A stretch of DNA of 64,000 nt, taken from contig CAVZJG010000003.1 of the NCBI GenBank assembly GCA_963775575.1, positions 186,001 to 250,000 on the forward strand, read 5' to 3'. The first letter of the stretch is position 1; every line of letters begins with the position of its first letter. Shown here piece after piece: positions 35,435-45,000 of this stretch. Under the pieces are notes generated by a model. That model was not told where the DNA came from. It saw only the letters and a list, made by a program, of their open reading frames with translations, and did not search any database. Both the position numbers and the translations under genes were made by a program. The stretch comes from Roseiarcus sp963775575 (lineage in GTDB: Bacteria > Pseudomonadota > Alphaproteobacteria > Rhizobiales > Beijerinckiaceae).

Positions 35435-35624
35435 GGCTCGTCTCCCCCGCGAAAGGGGGCCGAGATTGTCCCCGCCGAGCGCCGCGCGCAAGCCGCATGC
35501 GGCGAAAAAGCGTTGCAAAACCGCTTTTTCCCGCTTTGCCGGCCGCTTCGCGTCAAACCGGCGACGCAGCCGGCGGGCAAGCAGGGGAAGCCGGAATCGG
35601 TCGGCGAATTCGCGCCTCGCGGCC

Positions 35625-35653
35625 TTGCCAGCCTCGTTTGGCGACTTTATAGC
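35625..35653 (+). promoter_or_regulatory. Promoter of the tRNA-Glu gene
   Basis: TTGCCA (35625-35630), a 17-base spacer and TATAGC (35648-35653), 35 bases before the mature tRNA 5' end. Confidence 0.6.
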
Positions 35654-35688
35654 AACCTGCCGTTCCGGCCGAGCCGAAACGCCGCGCC

Positions 35689-35764
35689 GCGCCCATCGTC
35701 TAGCGGTCCAGGACGTCGCCCTTTCACGGCGAAAACAGGGGTTCGATTCCCCTTGGGCGCGCCA
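35689..35764 (+). tRNA. tRNA-Glu (anticodon TTC), CCA encoded
   Basis: The acceptor stem GCGCCCA (35689-35695) pairs with TGGGCGC (35754-35760), followed by discriminator G and encoded CCA. The anticodon loop CTTTCAC lies on a TCGCC/GGCGA stem and gives anticodon TTC. The T arm is GGGGTTCGATTCCCC. It resembles other bacterial tRNA-Glu sequences. The region downstream, with broken genes and the inositol island, suggests this tRNA has been an integration point. Confidence 0.95.
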
Positions 35765-35871
35765 ATAAAATCAAAGACTTATAGTAGTTTCTCGGTCCCG
35801 ATGACGGCTCGTACGTAAGAAATATGAAAAAGGCGTCGTCGGACGGCCTCGCTCTAAGGCGAACAATCTGA

Positions 35872-36604
35872 GACGGTTGGAAGCGCCTCGACTGGCTCGC
35901 CAAGGCCTGTTCGCTCACCGAGAGTCAGAACTCGGCGCTCGGTCTGTTGGCGCGAGCGACGCAGACGCCCCAGTTTCGCTCTCTCATCAAGGCCGTCAAC
36001 GATCGCTTCGGTCTCGACCTAGAAGGCCCCGACGGCGTCGACCTTCATCCCTTTTTGGAAACGAAATCCGAGCGGGTCGAACTCTGCTCTGGTGGGCGGC
36101 TTTGCCAACTGGGCTTGATCGAAGTTCAGGACAGCCTGCGCTTGTCGGTCGTTGTTCGCCGCCTCCTCTCGTTGCCGCGGTTCGGCGTGCGCCGGGTCAG
36201 CGATCTCCTCCTCGGCGAACCCGCCCGCGCCTCGCTGGGCTGGGGCGACTTCGAGCATTTGGGTGACTTGCGCGATCTCGCCGCCAGGATCGTCGCGGCC
36301 GCCGGCGGTTCCAGAGGCGCGACGCGGCGGGGCGCGAACCTGCTCTTCTATGGCCCGCCGGGAACCGGCAAGAGCGAGTTCGCCAAGACGCTCGGCGCGC
36401 GTCTCGGCTTCTTTTCGCGATGCGTTTGGCGCCGAGGCGCCCGTCTCGGTCCTCAAACTGAGCGGGTTGACGCCGGGCGACTTTGCGACGGTGGCGAGGA
36501 AAGGCGCCGTGATCGGCGGGCGCGATCCGAGACTGCTGGCGAAATGGCTCGAGGACGAGGCGCTAGCGAAGCCGGGCGCTGGGCGAAGAAAGATTGGGTT
36601 TTAG
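35872..36604 (+). pseudogene. AAA-family ATPase remnant with internal deletion
   Basis: The first part reads LDWLAKACSLTESQNSALGL and onward to the Walker A motif GPPGTGKSEFAKTLGARLG (about 36350-36410). In the next frame follows what looks like the C-terminus of the same family: LSGLTPGDFATVARKGAV, AKWLEDEALAKPG and the end RRKIGF. The Walker B, sensor and arginine finger regions are missing, and the frame changes at about 36410, so a block of perhaps 200 codons has been lost. No start codon fits before the stop at 35869. It sits directly after tRNA-Glu. Confidence 0.75.
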
Positions 36605-36855
36605 CCACGACGGCCGCTCGGCGCGGCGTCTACCGCCGACGCTGCGCCAGATCGCCGACGCCTGATCCACGTCCGCAATTTGTAATGTAGTGCCGCGGCG
36701 CCGCCCCGGCGCGCTTTTGCGTTTGTAGTCAATAGCTTGGTTTCTCGCACTGTCGAAGATCAGCCTGACCGACATCGAGATCGGCGCAGAGTTCGGGGCC
36801 ATGGCGCTTATGGGTAATTGAAAGCTTCACCGGATGCTTACGCGGGACGCGCGGC

Positions 36856-37214
36856 TCAGACGTCGAGGGCGCTCGCCTTCAGCACCGCCTCGGTGCGGTT
36901 GCGCACCTCGAGGAGGCGGAAGATCGCGGCGAGGTGGATCTTCACCGTCCCCTCGGAAATGTCGAGCGCGCGCGCGATTTCCTTGTTCGCCTGGCCTTTG
37001 CCGAGCAGGCGCAGCACGTCGTATTGGCGCGGCGTCAGCATCGCCAGAACGTCGGGACCGATCGTCGGCGACGGTTCAGGAGTCTCGACCGGCTCGGTCA
37101 AGAGCAGCGTCGGCGCGTAGATGCCGCCGCCGAGCACCTGCTGGATCGCCGCGACCATCGCCTCCGGATCGAGCGACTTCGGGATGTAGCCGAACGCGCC
37201 GCGACGAAAAAACG
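36856..37214 (-). pseudogene. LuxR/NarL-type response regulator, 5'-truncated
   Basis: Only the C-terminal half of a response regulator remains: the end of the receiver domain (RRGAFGYIPKSLDPEAMVAA, about 37205-37150), a linker, and the complete LuxR helix-turn-helix, LTPRQYDVLRLLGKGQANKE then ISEGTVKIHLAAIFRLL. Upstream of about 37214 the similarity stops abruptly, and the phosphorylation site is gone. An internal ATG at 37158 could still give a 100-residue DNA-binding fragment. The break marks the left edge of the inositol island. 36605-36855 holds nothing recognisable. Confidence 0.8.
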
Positions 37215-37334
37215 CGGTCCTGAAATCGGGCCGTCTTCACGCCCTCAAAGAGGCGTGCGCAATTACGGTTCCTGCGAAAGGTCTGCATCGCGCCGTTGAG
37301 CAGACCTTTTGAAACGAGCGCCTCATTGATGCCG

Positions 37335-38216
37335 TCAAATGAGGCCGGCCTCCTTCAGAAAGCGCCGAAGATTATTGTAGCCCAGCGTTACGTATTTCTT
37401 GGGGTTGGCCTTTTTAGGATCCTGCTCCGCCTCGATGACGACCCACCCCGAATAGTTGGGCACAGCCTTGAAGACGTCGACAAAGTCGATCGACCCGTCG
37501 CCGGGCACGGTATAGACGCCCTCGAGAACCGAATCGAGGAACGACCAGTCCTCGGCCAACGCCCTGGCGGCTACGGGCTGACGGACGTCCTTGGCGTGAA
37601 TGTGGCCAATCCTGCTGGCGTAGGTTTTGGCGACCCGAGCAGCGTCGCCGCCGGCCCAGGTGATGTGGCCTGTGTCCAGCAGCAGCTTCACCGCCGCGCC
37701 CGCGCCGGCCATGAAATGGTCAACTTCCGCGGGCGTTTGAACGACAGTGCCCATGTGGTGGTGGTAGACGAGCTGGAGGCCGAAATCTTTGACGAGGTCG
37801 GCGAAGCGGGTCATGCGCGGCAGGAAAAATGACCACTCGGCCTTGGTCATCACGGGCCGTGTCGAGAGCGGCGCCGACTTCACGCCATGGACGGTGCGGG
37901 TGCATTCGCAAACGATCAGAACTTCCGCTCCCGCTTCCTTGCGCAGCTTGAGATCGGCCTGAGCGGCGGCGAACTCGGCGTCCGCATCGCGTTCAAGCAG
38001 GAAGGTCGAATACCAGCCAGAGATGAACACGAGCCCGAACTCGGCCAGCTTCGCTTTGAGTTGGGGCGCCGTGGCGGGGAATTTGTTGCCCTTTTCCATC
38101 CCCTCGAGACCGATTTCGCGGGCCTCGCGCAGGCACTGTTCCAACGGAATGTCGCCGCCTATCTCAGTCATATCGTCGTTGGACCAGCAGATCGGGTTGG
38201 CGCCAATACGGATCAT
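37335..38216 (-). CDS. iolE: Myo-inosose-2 dehydratase
   Basis: Dehydrates 2-keto-myo-inositol to 3D-(3,5/4)-trihydroxycyclohexane-1,2-dione, the second step of inositol breakdown. The 293-residue TIM-barrel protein has the IolE signature GANPICWSNDDMTEIGGDIP at the N-terminus, ISGWYSTFLLERD, YHHHMGTVV with metal-binding histidines, and LLLDTGHITWAGG, then GHIHAKDV. The ATG at 38216 has GGGAGAAAG upstream. It lies downstream of the rpiR gene on the same strand, and a possible IolR site is at 38400-38413. Confidence 0.95.
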   Translation of the reverse strand: MIRIGANPICWSNDDMTEIGGDIPLEQCLREAREIGLEGMEKGNKFPATAPQLKAKLAEFGLVFISGWYSTFLLERDADAEFAAAQADLKLRKEAGAEVLIVCECTRTVHGVKSAPLSTRPVMTKAEWSFFLPRMTRFADLVKDFGLQLVYHHHMGTVVQTPAEVDHFMAGAGAAVKLLLDTGHITWAGGDAARVAKTYASRIGHIHAKDVRQPVAARALAEDWSFLDSVLEGVYTVPGDGSIDFVDVFKAVPNYSGWVVIEAEQDPKKANPKKYVTLGYNNLRRFLKEAGLI

Positions 38217-38393
38217 TGTCTTTCTCCCAGTTGAACCGCATGGACGGCGACACGTTTGCCCCTTGCTGAGCAGAAGTGCGCCCCCCTGCGGTTCGCTCCG
38301 CCGCCGGATTCATCCGGTCCGCTGGCATCGCGTCGCCCGGGTCTCCATGTCCCGTTCGGACGAGCATTCGGCTAGAGCATTCTATATTCTATT

Positions 38394-39257
38394 TCAATCG
38401 GAATGTAAATTCTGTTTTGCACTCGAGCGCCGTTGCTCCGCAACGGCCACGGCGAGCGTTGCCGCCAGGGTCAGGGTCGCGGCCAGCGTCCTAAATCCTT
38501 CGAAGTCGCTTTCGACGACCTCAAACCAGACGCTTGTATTGGACACAAGCGGGCTAAAAGGGCTGTCGGTAATGGCTATGAGAGGCGTGTTTTGTCCGGC
38601 GACCTGGCGCGTATATTCGACCGTCATTTGTGCGTAGGGCGTGAAGCTGACCGAAAGCGCTGCGTCGCGCGGACCGGCAAACGACAGAAGCTCACGGTCG
38701 ACCCCATTGGGCGAACCGATCAGCACGGTTCTCATCCCAAGCGTTCCGAGGGCATAGCTCATATAGGAGGTGATCGGGTACGATCGGCGAAGGCCGATTA
38801 GGTAGATGGTTTCGGCGCGGGAAAGAATCCGCGCCGCCTCGTCCAATGTCTCTGTACTGATGCGCTTCCTGAACCTTTCCACCGAACGGATCGCCGCCTG
38901 GCTGAAACCATCGATCAATGCCATGGCCGGCGAAAGGCCGGACGCGTGCGCGTCGAACGCCTGCAGCCTCGCGTCGTAATTATTTGGCCGGTCGCGCAGC
39001 CGCTGCTGGAACACCGCCTGCAATTCGCTGAAACCACTGTAGCCGAGAGCTTTGGCGAATCGCACCAAGGTAGAAGGCTGCACGGCGGCCTGTTCAGAAA
39101 TGCGGCCAACTGTCCCAAAGGCGATATCATCTGGAAACTCAATTGTATAAGCCGCCACTTGCGCCAACCTCTTGGGCATTTTGTCACGTGTTTCGACGAT
39201 AAGGTCGCGCAGCTTATTGAATTCGCGCGGTGGACTATCAAGCGCTACATTTGACAT
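38394..39257 (-). CDS. iolR: RpiR/MurR-family regulator, probable inositol repressor
   Basis: A 287-residue regulator with an N-terminal RpiR helix-turn-helix (about residues 15-90: IGRISEQAAVQPSTLVRFAK is split as VGRISEQAAVQ and PSTLVRFAKALGYSGFSELQ) and a C-terminal SIS sugar-isomerase domain (about 125-270) that would bind a phosphorylated intermediate. In Sinorhizobium and Rhizobium an RpiR-type IolR represses the iol genes through GGAA-N6-TTCC sites. The location between iolE and iolG, and four such motifs nearby, support the same role here. Confidence 0.9.
   Translation of the reverse strand: MSNVALDSPPREFNKLRDLIVETRDKMPKRLAQVAAYTIEFPDDIAFGTVGRISEQAAVQPSTLVRFAKALGYSGFSELQAVFQQRLRDRPNNYDARLQAFDAHASGLSPAMALIDGFSQAAIRSVERFRKRISTETLDEAARILSRAETIYLIGLRRSYPITSYMSYALGTLGMRTVLIGSPNGVDRELLSFAGPRDAALSVSFTPYAQMTVEYTRQVAGQNTPLIAITDSPFSPLVSNTSVWFEVVESDFEGFRTLAATLTLAATLAVAVAEQRRSSAKQNLHSD
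38400..38413. promoter_or_regulatory. Candidate IolR site upstream of iolE
   Basis: GGAA-TGTAAA-TTCT, one mismatch from the GGAA-N6-TTCC motif known for rhizobial IolR. It overlaps the end of the rpiR gene, 184 bases before iolE, beside the AT-rich stretch ATTCTATATTCTATTT. Confidence 0.4.
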
Positions 39258-39922
39258 CGATCGTCTTCTCTTTTGAATGGGCCAGACCCTCGCGGCGAAT
39301 TAAGATGCCGGGCTCGGTGCTCCCGTTCGCCGCCACAGATCTTGCGCGGAGAGCTGGCGCTGGTGGGTCAGCGTTAGGCACTGGAATCGCACGCTCCGAT
39401 CATGACCGCCTTCGCAAGGCCTCCAACTCGACTTCGACGCCCCCGTCCAGCGCCGCGGGGCGCGAGGACATTCGTCGGAGACCAGTGGCGCCGGCGACTC
39501 TTTGATATGACTCTTGATCTTGGAACTGACACGCGATCCGCGAGACTGCCGCAGCCGAGACCCGAACGTAGAATGCGGATTCAAGTGAGAGAGCGCGAGG
39601 CACGCTACTCGAAATCCCTAAGTCGGCGCCGTTAACTCGATGAACATACGCAGATCGCCACACGACGACAACTACCGAGGGGGCGCCGGCGTCCGCCCCT
39701 CAAACCTTCATTCCTCCGCGAATGGCAACATAATCGAGTTGACGATTGATGGCAATAGAATGTATGTTCCATTCCTAGATACGGGTTTGGCCGCAGCCCC
39801 GACGTTTCGGATCGCTTCCGAAGATGGGCGAGGGAAGGGATTGGTTGAGGGTGACATACGGTCGGGGTTAGGTCACGCCATCGACGGGTCGAGCGCGTCG
39901 AACACATTGGGAGGCTGAAGCG
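39258..39922. other. Control region between iolR and iolG
   Basis: About 665 bases with no convincing gene; short open frames here have no family similarity. The right part holds a TTGACG hexamer at 39739-39744 and the candidate operator at 39757-39770, so the iolG-C-D-B promoter probably lies there. The ribosome site GGGAGG precedes iolG. Confidence 0.5.
39757..39770. promoter_or_regulatory. Candidate IolR site in the iolGCDB promoter
   Basis: AGAA-TGTATG-TTCC, one mismatch from GGAA-N6-TTCC. It overlaps the expected -10 region 17-20 bases after TTGACG, a repressing position. Confidence 0.5.
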
Positions 39923-40918
39923 ATGGGACTGAGATTCGGGCTATTGGGCGCCGGGCGCATCGGCACGGTGCACGCAGGGGCCGTCGCCAGAAACGCCGGC
40001 GCCAAGCTCGTGGCGGTGGCCGACGCGATTCCCGCGGCGGCCGAGGCGATCGCCAGGAGCCATGGGGCGGAAGTCCGCAGCGTCGAAGCGATCATGAACG
40101 CCAAGGACGTCGACGCGGTCTTGATCACCGCGCCGACCGACTTGCACGCGGACATGATCGAACAGGCGGCCCGGGCGGGAAAGGCGATCTTCTGCGAAAA
40201 GCCGATTGATCTTTCGGTGGAGCGGGTCCGACGCTGCCTCGACGTGACGCGCGTGGAGAAAGCCGCGCTGATGATCGGCTTCAATCGTCGCTTTGACCCG
40301 AATTTCAAGGAGGCGCGAGCCCGGATCACCGCGGGCGTCATCGGCGAAGTGGAGATGGTGTCGATCACCTCGCGCGACCCCTCGCCGCCGCCCCTCGCCT
40401 ATCTGGCGCGCTCGGGCGGGCTGTTCCGCGACATGACAATCCATGACTTCGACATGGCGGCGTTCCTCTTGGGCGAGGACCCCGTCGCTGTGTTCGCCGC
40501 CGCCTCCAATCTGGTCGACCCGGCGATCGGCGCGGAGAGCGACGTCGACAGCGCCAGCCTGGTGCTGACCACGAAATCGGGAAAGATCGCCCAGATTTCC
40601 AATTCGCGAAGGGCGACCTACGGATACGACCAGCGCATCGAAGTTCACGGCTCGAAAGGATTGGTGTCCGCGGAGAACCTTCGCGCCACCACTGTCGAGG
40701 TGGCGGACGCCGGCGGCTACCGGCGCGATCCGCTTTTGAACTTCTTCATGACGCGCTACACGCAAGCCTACGCCAACAAGATCGCCGCTTTCGTCGACGC
40801 GCTGAACGCGGGACGTCCGATGAACCCGTCGGGCGAGGACGGCCTCAAGGCGCTGCTTATGGCCGAAGCGGCGGCGAAATCGCTGAAAGAGCGCCGACAG
40901 GTCGAGATCGTCTATTGA
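39923..40918 (+). CDS. iolG: Myo-inositol 2-dehydrogenase
   Basis: Oxidises myo-inositol to 2-keto-myo-inositol with NAD, the first step of the pathway. The 331-residue Gfo/Idh/MocA protein has the Rossmann motif GLLGAGRIGTVHAG, the catalytic lysine in FCEKPIDL (about residue 94), GFNRRFDPNF, and the DMTIHDFDMA segment with the conserved aspartate and histidine. GGGAGG stands before the ATG. First gene of iolG-iolC-iolD-iolB. Confidence 0.94.
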   Translation: MGLRFGLLGAGRIGTVHAGAVARNAGAKLVAVADAIPAAAEAIARSHGAEVRSVEAIMNAKDVDAVLITAPTDLHADMIEQAARAGKAIFCEKPIDLSVERVRRCLDVTRVEKAALMIGFNRRFDPNFKEARARITAGVIGEVEMVSITSRDPSPPPLAYLARSGGLFRDMTIHDFDMAAFLLGEDPVAVFAAASNLVDPAIGAESDVDSASLVLTTKSGKIAQISNSRRATYGYDQRIEVHGSKGLVSAENLRATTVEVADAGGYRRDPLLNFFMTRYTQAYANKIAAFVDALNAGRPMNPSGEDGLKALLMAEAAAKSLKERRQVEIVY

Positions 40919-41048
40919 GACCCGGAGCCGCTGCGACGACCGCCCCGCCTGTCGGCGGCAGCGAGCGGCGTCGACCTGCGGATCGACTTAAGCCGCAGTC
41001 GGCGCCGGCGACCGTTCTCGTGGGCCGGAGGAATTTGCAAGGCGGAAG

Positions 41049-42968
41049 ATGACTGACGCCGTCACGGTCCAGAAGACGCTCGATGTGATCTCCATCGGCC
41101 GTTCTTCAGTCGACCTCTATGGCCAGCAGATCGGCAGCCAACTCGAGGACGTTGGCAGCTTCGCCAAATCCGTAGGCGGCTGCGCGGCCAACATTGCGAT
41201 CGGAACGGCGCGGCTCGGGCTCAAGTCGGCCCTGATCACGCGCGTCGGCGCTGAGCAGATGGGCGGCTTCATTCGCGAACAGCTTGTTCGCGAAGGAGTT
41301 GCCATCGACGGGGTCCGCGTCGACAAGCAGCGGCTGACGGGTCTGGTGCTACTGGCCGTGCAGGCCCAAGGCGCTTCGCCGACGGTCTTCTATCGCTCCG
41401 ACTGTGCGGACATGGCGTTGGACAAAGGCGACATTGAGGAAGCTTTGGTCGCCCGGAGCCGCGCCATCGTCGTGACCGGAACCCATTTTTCCAAGCCGAA
41501 CGCCGCCGACGCGCAAATGAAGGCGATCGCCTTCGCCAAGAAGCATGGCGGCAAAGTCGCGTTCGACGTCGACTATCGGCCCAACTTATGGGGCCTCGCC
41601 GGCCATGAAGCGGGTTTCGCGCGCTACGTGAAATCCGAGGCGGTGTCGGCGCGCCTGAAGCCGGTGCTTGTCGAGTGCGACTTGATCGTCGGCACGGAAG
41701 AAGAAATCATGATCGCCGGCGGCGCCGACGGCGTGCTCGAATCGCTGAAGGCCGTCCGCGCGATCTCCGGCGCGACGATCGTTTTGAAGCGCGGCGCGCG
41801 GGGCTGCGTTGTCTATGCGGGGCCGATCTCCGACAATCTCGAAGACGGAATCGTCGGCAAGGGCTGCCCGATCGAGGTCTTCAACGTGCTCGGCGCCGGC
41901 GACGCCTTCATGTCCGGATTCCTGCGCGGATGGCTGAGGGGAGAAGACCTCGCCACCTGCGCGACCTGGGCGAACGCCTGCGGGGCGTTCGCGGTGTCGC
42001 GGCTTCTTTGCTCGCCCGAATATCCGACGTGGCCGGAACTACGGCATTTCCTTGACAACGGGAGTCCGCACCGGGCGCTGCGCATGGACGCGACGCTGAA
42101 CCACCTTCATTGGGCGACGACGCGCCGACGCCAGATTCCGCTGTTGATGGCGTTCGCCATCGATCATCGCATTCAATTGGAGGAGCTGGCCGGCGATAAG
42201 GCGGCGGCGGCGCGCATTCCCGCCTTCAAGGTGCTGGCGGTTTGCGCCGCTCAACGGGTCGCCAATGGACGCCCCGGCTTCGGGATGCTGCTCGATGACA
42301 AGTATGGCCGCGACGCGCTTTTCGCCGCCGGGGCCGGACAGGAACTTTGGGTGGCCAGGCCAATTGAGCTGCCGGGTTCGTGTCCGCTTCAGTTCGAGTT
42401 CAGCCAGGACCTCGGCAGCCGGCTGATCGAATGGCCGGTGGATCACTGCGTCAAGGTGCTGTGCTTCTACCATCCGGACGACGACGACGCGCTGAAGGCC
42501 ATTCAGACGGCTAAGCTCGTTGCAGCGTTCGACGCCGCTCGCAAGGTCGGACGAGAGATCCTCATCGAGATCATCGCCTCCAAGAACGGGCCGCTCGGCG
42601 ACGACACCGTCTCCCGCGCGCTCGCCGAGCTCTACGACGCCGGCCTCCGACCCGACTGGTGGAAGCTTGAGCCGCAGGCGTCGGTCAAGGCGTGGGAGGC
42701 GATCGACCAGGTGATCGCGACCCGAGATCCTCTGTGCCGCGGCGTCCTGCTGCTTGGCCTGGAGGCCCCCATCGAAACATTGAAAGAGAGCTTCGCCGCC
42801 GCTCGCGCGGCCAAGAGGGTCCGGGGCTTCGCCGTCGGGCGGACCATCTTCGCCGAGGCGGCCGAGCGCTGGCTCAAAGGCGAAATTGGCGACGAGGCGG
42901 CCATCGACGACATGGCCGGGAAGTTCGGAGCGCTGGTCGATCTCTGGCTGTCGGTCGATCAGCGTTAG
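41049..42968 (+). CDS. iolC: 5-dehydro-2-deoxygluconokinase fused to a DUF2090 (aldolase-like) domain
   Basis: Bifunctional protein of 639 residues. Residues 1-330 form a PfkB-family kinase: GRSSVDLYG, GGCAANIAIGTARLG, and the ATP/anion-hole motif NVLGAGDAFMSGF (about 281-293). This half phosphorylates 2-deoxy-5-keto-gluconate. Residues about 345-635 form DUF2090, with LMAFAIDHRIQLE and FAVGRTIFAEA, similar to class I-type aldolases and probably replacing IolJ in cleaving the phosphorylated product to dihydroxyacetone phosphate and malonate semialdehyde. No separate iolJ is in the window. Second gene of the operon. Confidence 0.93.
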   Translation: MTDAVTVQKTLDVISIGRSSVDLYGQQIGSQLEDVGSFAKSVGGCAANIAIGTARLGLKSALITRVGAEQMGGFIREQLVREGVAIDGVRVDKQRLTGLVLLAVQAQGASPTVFYRSDCADMALDKGDIEEALVARSRAIVVTGTHFSKPNAADAQMKAIAFAKKHGGKVAFDVDYRPNLWGLAGHEAGFARYVKSEAVSARLKPVLVECDLIVGTEEEIMIAGGADGVLESLKAVRAISGATIVLKRGARGCVVYAGPISDNLEDGIVGKGCPIEVFNVLGAGDAFMSGFLRGWLRGEDLATCATWANACGAFAVSRLLCSPEYPTWPELRHFLDNGSPHRALRMDATLNHLHWATTRRRQIPLLMAFAIDHRIQLEELAGDKAAAARIPAFKVLAVCAAQRVANGRPGFGMLLDDKYGRDALFAAGAGQELWVARPIELPGSCPLQFEFSQDLGSRLIEWPVDHCVKVLCFYHPDDDDALKAIQTAKLVAAFDAARKVGREILIEIIASKNGPLGDDTVSRALAELYDAGLRPDWWKLEPQASVKAWEAIDQVIATRDPLCRGVLLLGLEAPIETLKESFAAARAAKRVRGFAVGRTIFAEAAERWLKGEIGDEAAIDDMAGKFGALVDLWLSVDQR

Positions 42969-43073
42969 GAGGCCTGCGCGGCAGGCGCGCCGGCGTTCGT
43001 CGGCGCGGCTCGCCAAGGCCGCAGCAGGGAAGGCTCGGCGGCCGGGACCGGCGCGTTTCGGGAAGGATGGGAC

Positions 43074-44930
43074 ATGATCGGCAAGACGGTGCGGCTTACG
43101 GTGGCGCAGGCGTTGGTGCGGTTCCTGACGAACCAGATGAGGGTGATCGACGGCGAGAAGCTGCCGATCGTCGCCGGATGCTGGGCGATCTTCGGCCACG
43201 GCAACGTGGCGGGCATCGGCGAGGCGCTCTATCAAATGCGCGACAGGCTGCCCACTTATCGCGCCCACAACGAACAGGCCATGGCCCACGCGGCCATCGC
43301 CTTCGCCAAGGCGAGCTTCCGCCGCCGCTTTATGGCCTGCACGACGTCGATCGGCCCGGGCGCGCTCAATATGGTGACCGCCGCCGCCGTCGCCCACGTC
43401 AACCGGCTGCCGCTCCTGCTGCTGCCCGGCGACGTCTTCGCCAACCGGCTGCCCGACCCGGTGCTGCAGCAGGTGGAGGACTTCAACGACGGCACGGTGT
43501 CCGCCAACGACTGTTTCCGTCCGGTGTCGCGCTACTTCGACCGCATCAATCGCCCGGAGCAACTGATCCCGGCCTTGCAGCGCGCCATGCACGTGCTCAC
43601 CGATCCGGCCGAATGCGGACCCGTGACGCTGGCGATGTGCCAGGACGTTCAGGCCGAGGCTTACGACTGGCCCGAAAGCATGTTCGCGGAGAAGGTCTGG
43701 GCACCGCGCCGCATCGGTCCCGACGAGAACGAACTTGCCGCGGCCGTCGCCGCCATCCGGGCCGCCAAGAAGCCGATGATCATCGCCGGCGGCGGCGTGC
43801 TCTATTCGGAGGCCTCCGCCGAACTCAAGGCCTTCGCCGAGACGCACGGCATTCCGATCGCGGTCACGCAGGCCGGCAAGTCGTCGATCGACGAATCCCA
43901 CCCGCTCGCCCTTGGCGCGGTCGGCGTCACCGGCACGTCGGCGGCCAACGCGCTGGCCAGCGACGCCGACCTGCTGCTCGCCGTCGGGACGCGCTTCCAG
44001 GACTTCACCACCGGCTCATGGGCGCTGTTCAAGACCGACGACCTCAAGATCGTCGCCCTCAACGTCAACACTTACGACACCACAAAGCACAACGCGCTGC
44101 CGCTCGTCAGCGACGCCAAGGTCGGCCTCAGTCGGCTGTCGGAAGGCCTCAAAGACTGGAAGGCCGACGCCAGCGTGGCCGCGCGGGCGAGCCGGGAAAA
44201 GGCGATCTGGCTCCAGGCGGCCGGCCGAGCGCTCGCGCCCACCAATGCCGAGAAACCGTCGGACGCCCAGGTCATCGGCGCGGTGGCGCGCGTCCTCGGC
44301 GGGGCAAAATCTGTGGTCGTCAACGCCTCCGGCGGCCTGCCCGGCGAATTGGACAAGCTGTGGGTGCCGACGACGCCCGGCAGCTACCACATGGAATACG
44401 GCTTCTCTTGCATGGGCTACGAAATCGCCGGCGGCATCGGGGTCAAGATGGCGCGTCCCGACAAGGACATTGTCGTCATGGTCGGCGACGGCTCCTACAT
44501 GATGATGAACTCGGAGCTCGCCACTTCCGTCAGCCTCGGCCAGAAGCTCATCGTCGTCGTGCTCGACAATCATGGCTTCGGCTGCATCAACCGCCTGCAG
44601 ATGGCCACCGGCGGCGCCAACTTCAACAATCTCTGGCAGGACTGCGCCATGGTGGCGCAGCCGGACATCGACTTCCGCAAACATGCGGAGAGCATGGGCG
44701 CCGTCGCCGTCAAGGCGTCGTCGATCAGCGAACTCGAAAGCGAGCTTGAGGCGGCTAAGGCCAACGATCGCACCACGGTCGTCGTTGTCGAGACCCATCC
44801 GCTGATCGTGACCGACGCGGGCGGGCACTGGTGGGACGTCGCCGTGGCGGAGGTGTCGCCGCGCGCCGAGGTGGCCAAGGCCCGGGAGCAATACGAGATC
44901 AATCGCCGCCTGCAGCGGGTGTTCGACTGA
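43074..44930 (+). CDS. iolD: 3D-(3,5/4)-trihydroxycyclohexane-1,2-dione hydrolase
   Basis: Thiamine diphosphate enzyme that opens the inositol-derived ring to 5-deoxyglucuronate. The 618 residues show the TPP family parts: GCWAIFGHGNVAGIGEAL and YRAHNEQAMAHAA near the start (catalytic glutamate), TSIGPGALNMV, a central NAD/FAD-like domain with GGGVLYSEAS, and the TPP-binding VMVGDGSYMMMNSELATS (about residue 467). It lies 105 bases after iolC, with GGAAGGA before the ATG. Confidence 0.95.
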   Translation: MIGKTVRLTVAQALVRFLTNQMRVIDGEKLPIVAGCWAIFGHGNVAGIGEALYQMRDRLPTYRAHNEQAMAHAAIAFAKASFRRRFMACTTSIGPGALNMVTAAAVAHVNRLPLLLLPGDVFANRLPDPVLQQVEDFNDGTVSANDCFRPVSRYFDRINRPEQLIPALQRAMHVLTDPAECGPVTLAMCQDVQAEAYDWPESMFAEKVWAPRRIGPDENELAAAVAAIRAAKKPMIIAGGGVLYSEASAELKAFAETHGIPIAVTQAGKSSIDESHPLALGAVGVTGTSAANALASDADLLLAVGTRFQDFTTGSWALFKTDDLKIVALNVNTYDTTKHNALPLVSDAKVGLSRLSEGLKDWKADASVAARASREKAIWLQAAGRALAPTNAEKPSDAQVIGAVARVLGGAKSVVVNASGGLPGELDKLWVPTTPGSYHMEYGFSCMGYEIAGGIGVKMARPDKDIVVMVGDGSYMMMNSELATSVSLGQKLIVVVLDNHGFGCINRLQMATGGANFNNLWQDCAMVAQPDIDFRKHAESMGAVAVKASSISELESELEAAKANDRTTVVVVETHPLIVTDAGGHWWDVAVAEVSPRAEVAKAREQYEINRRLQRVFD

Positions 44931-45000
44931 CGCGACGAGCCGAGACCCGGACGATCGGAGCGAGGCGATATCCTGCTGGACGGACAAGGAGGGAAAGACA

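Noticed and set aside
42039..43901. A 620-codon minus-strand frame across iolC and iolD
   Set aside because: It covers two conserved genes antisense and the gap between them, with no family features.
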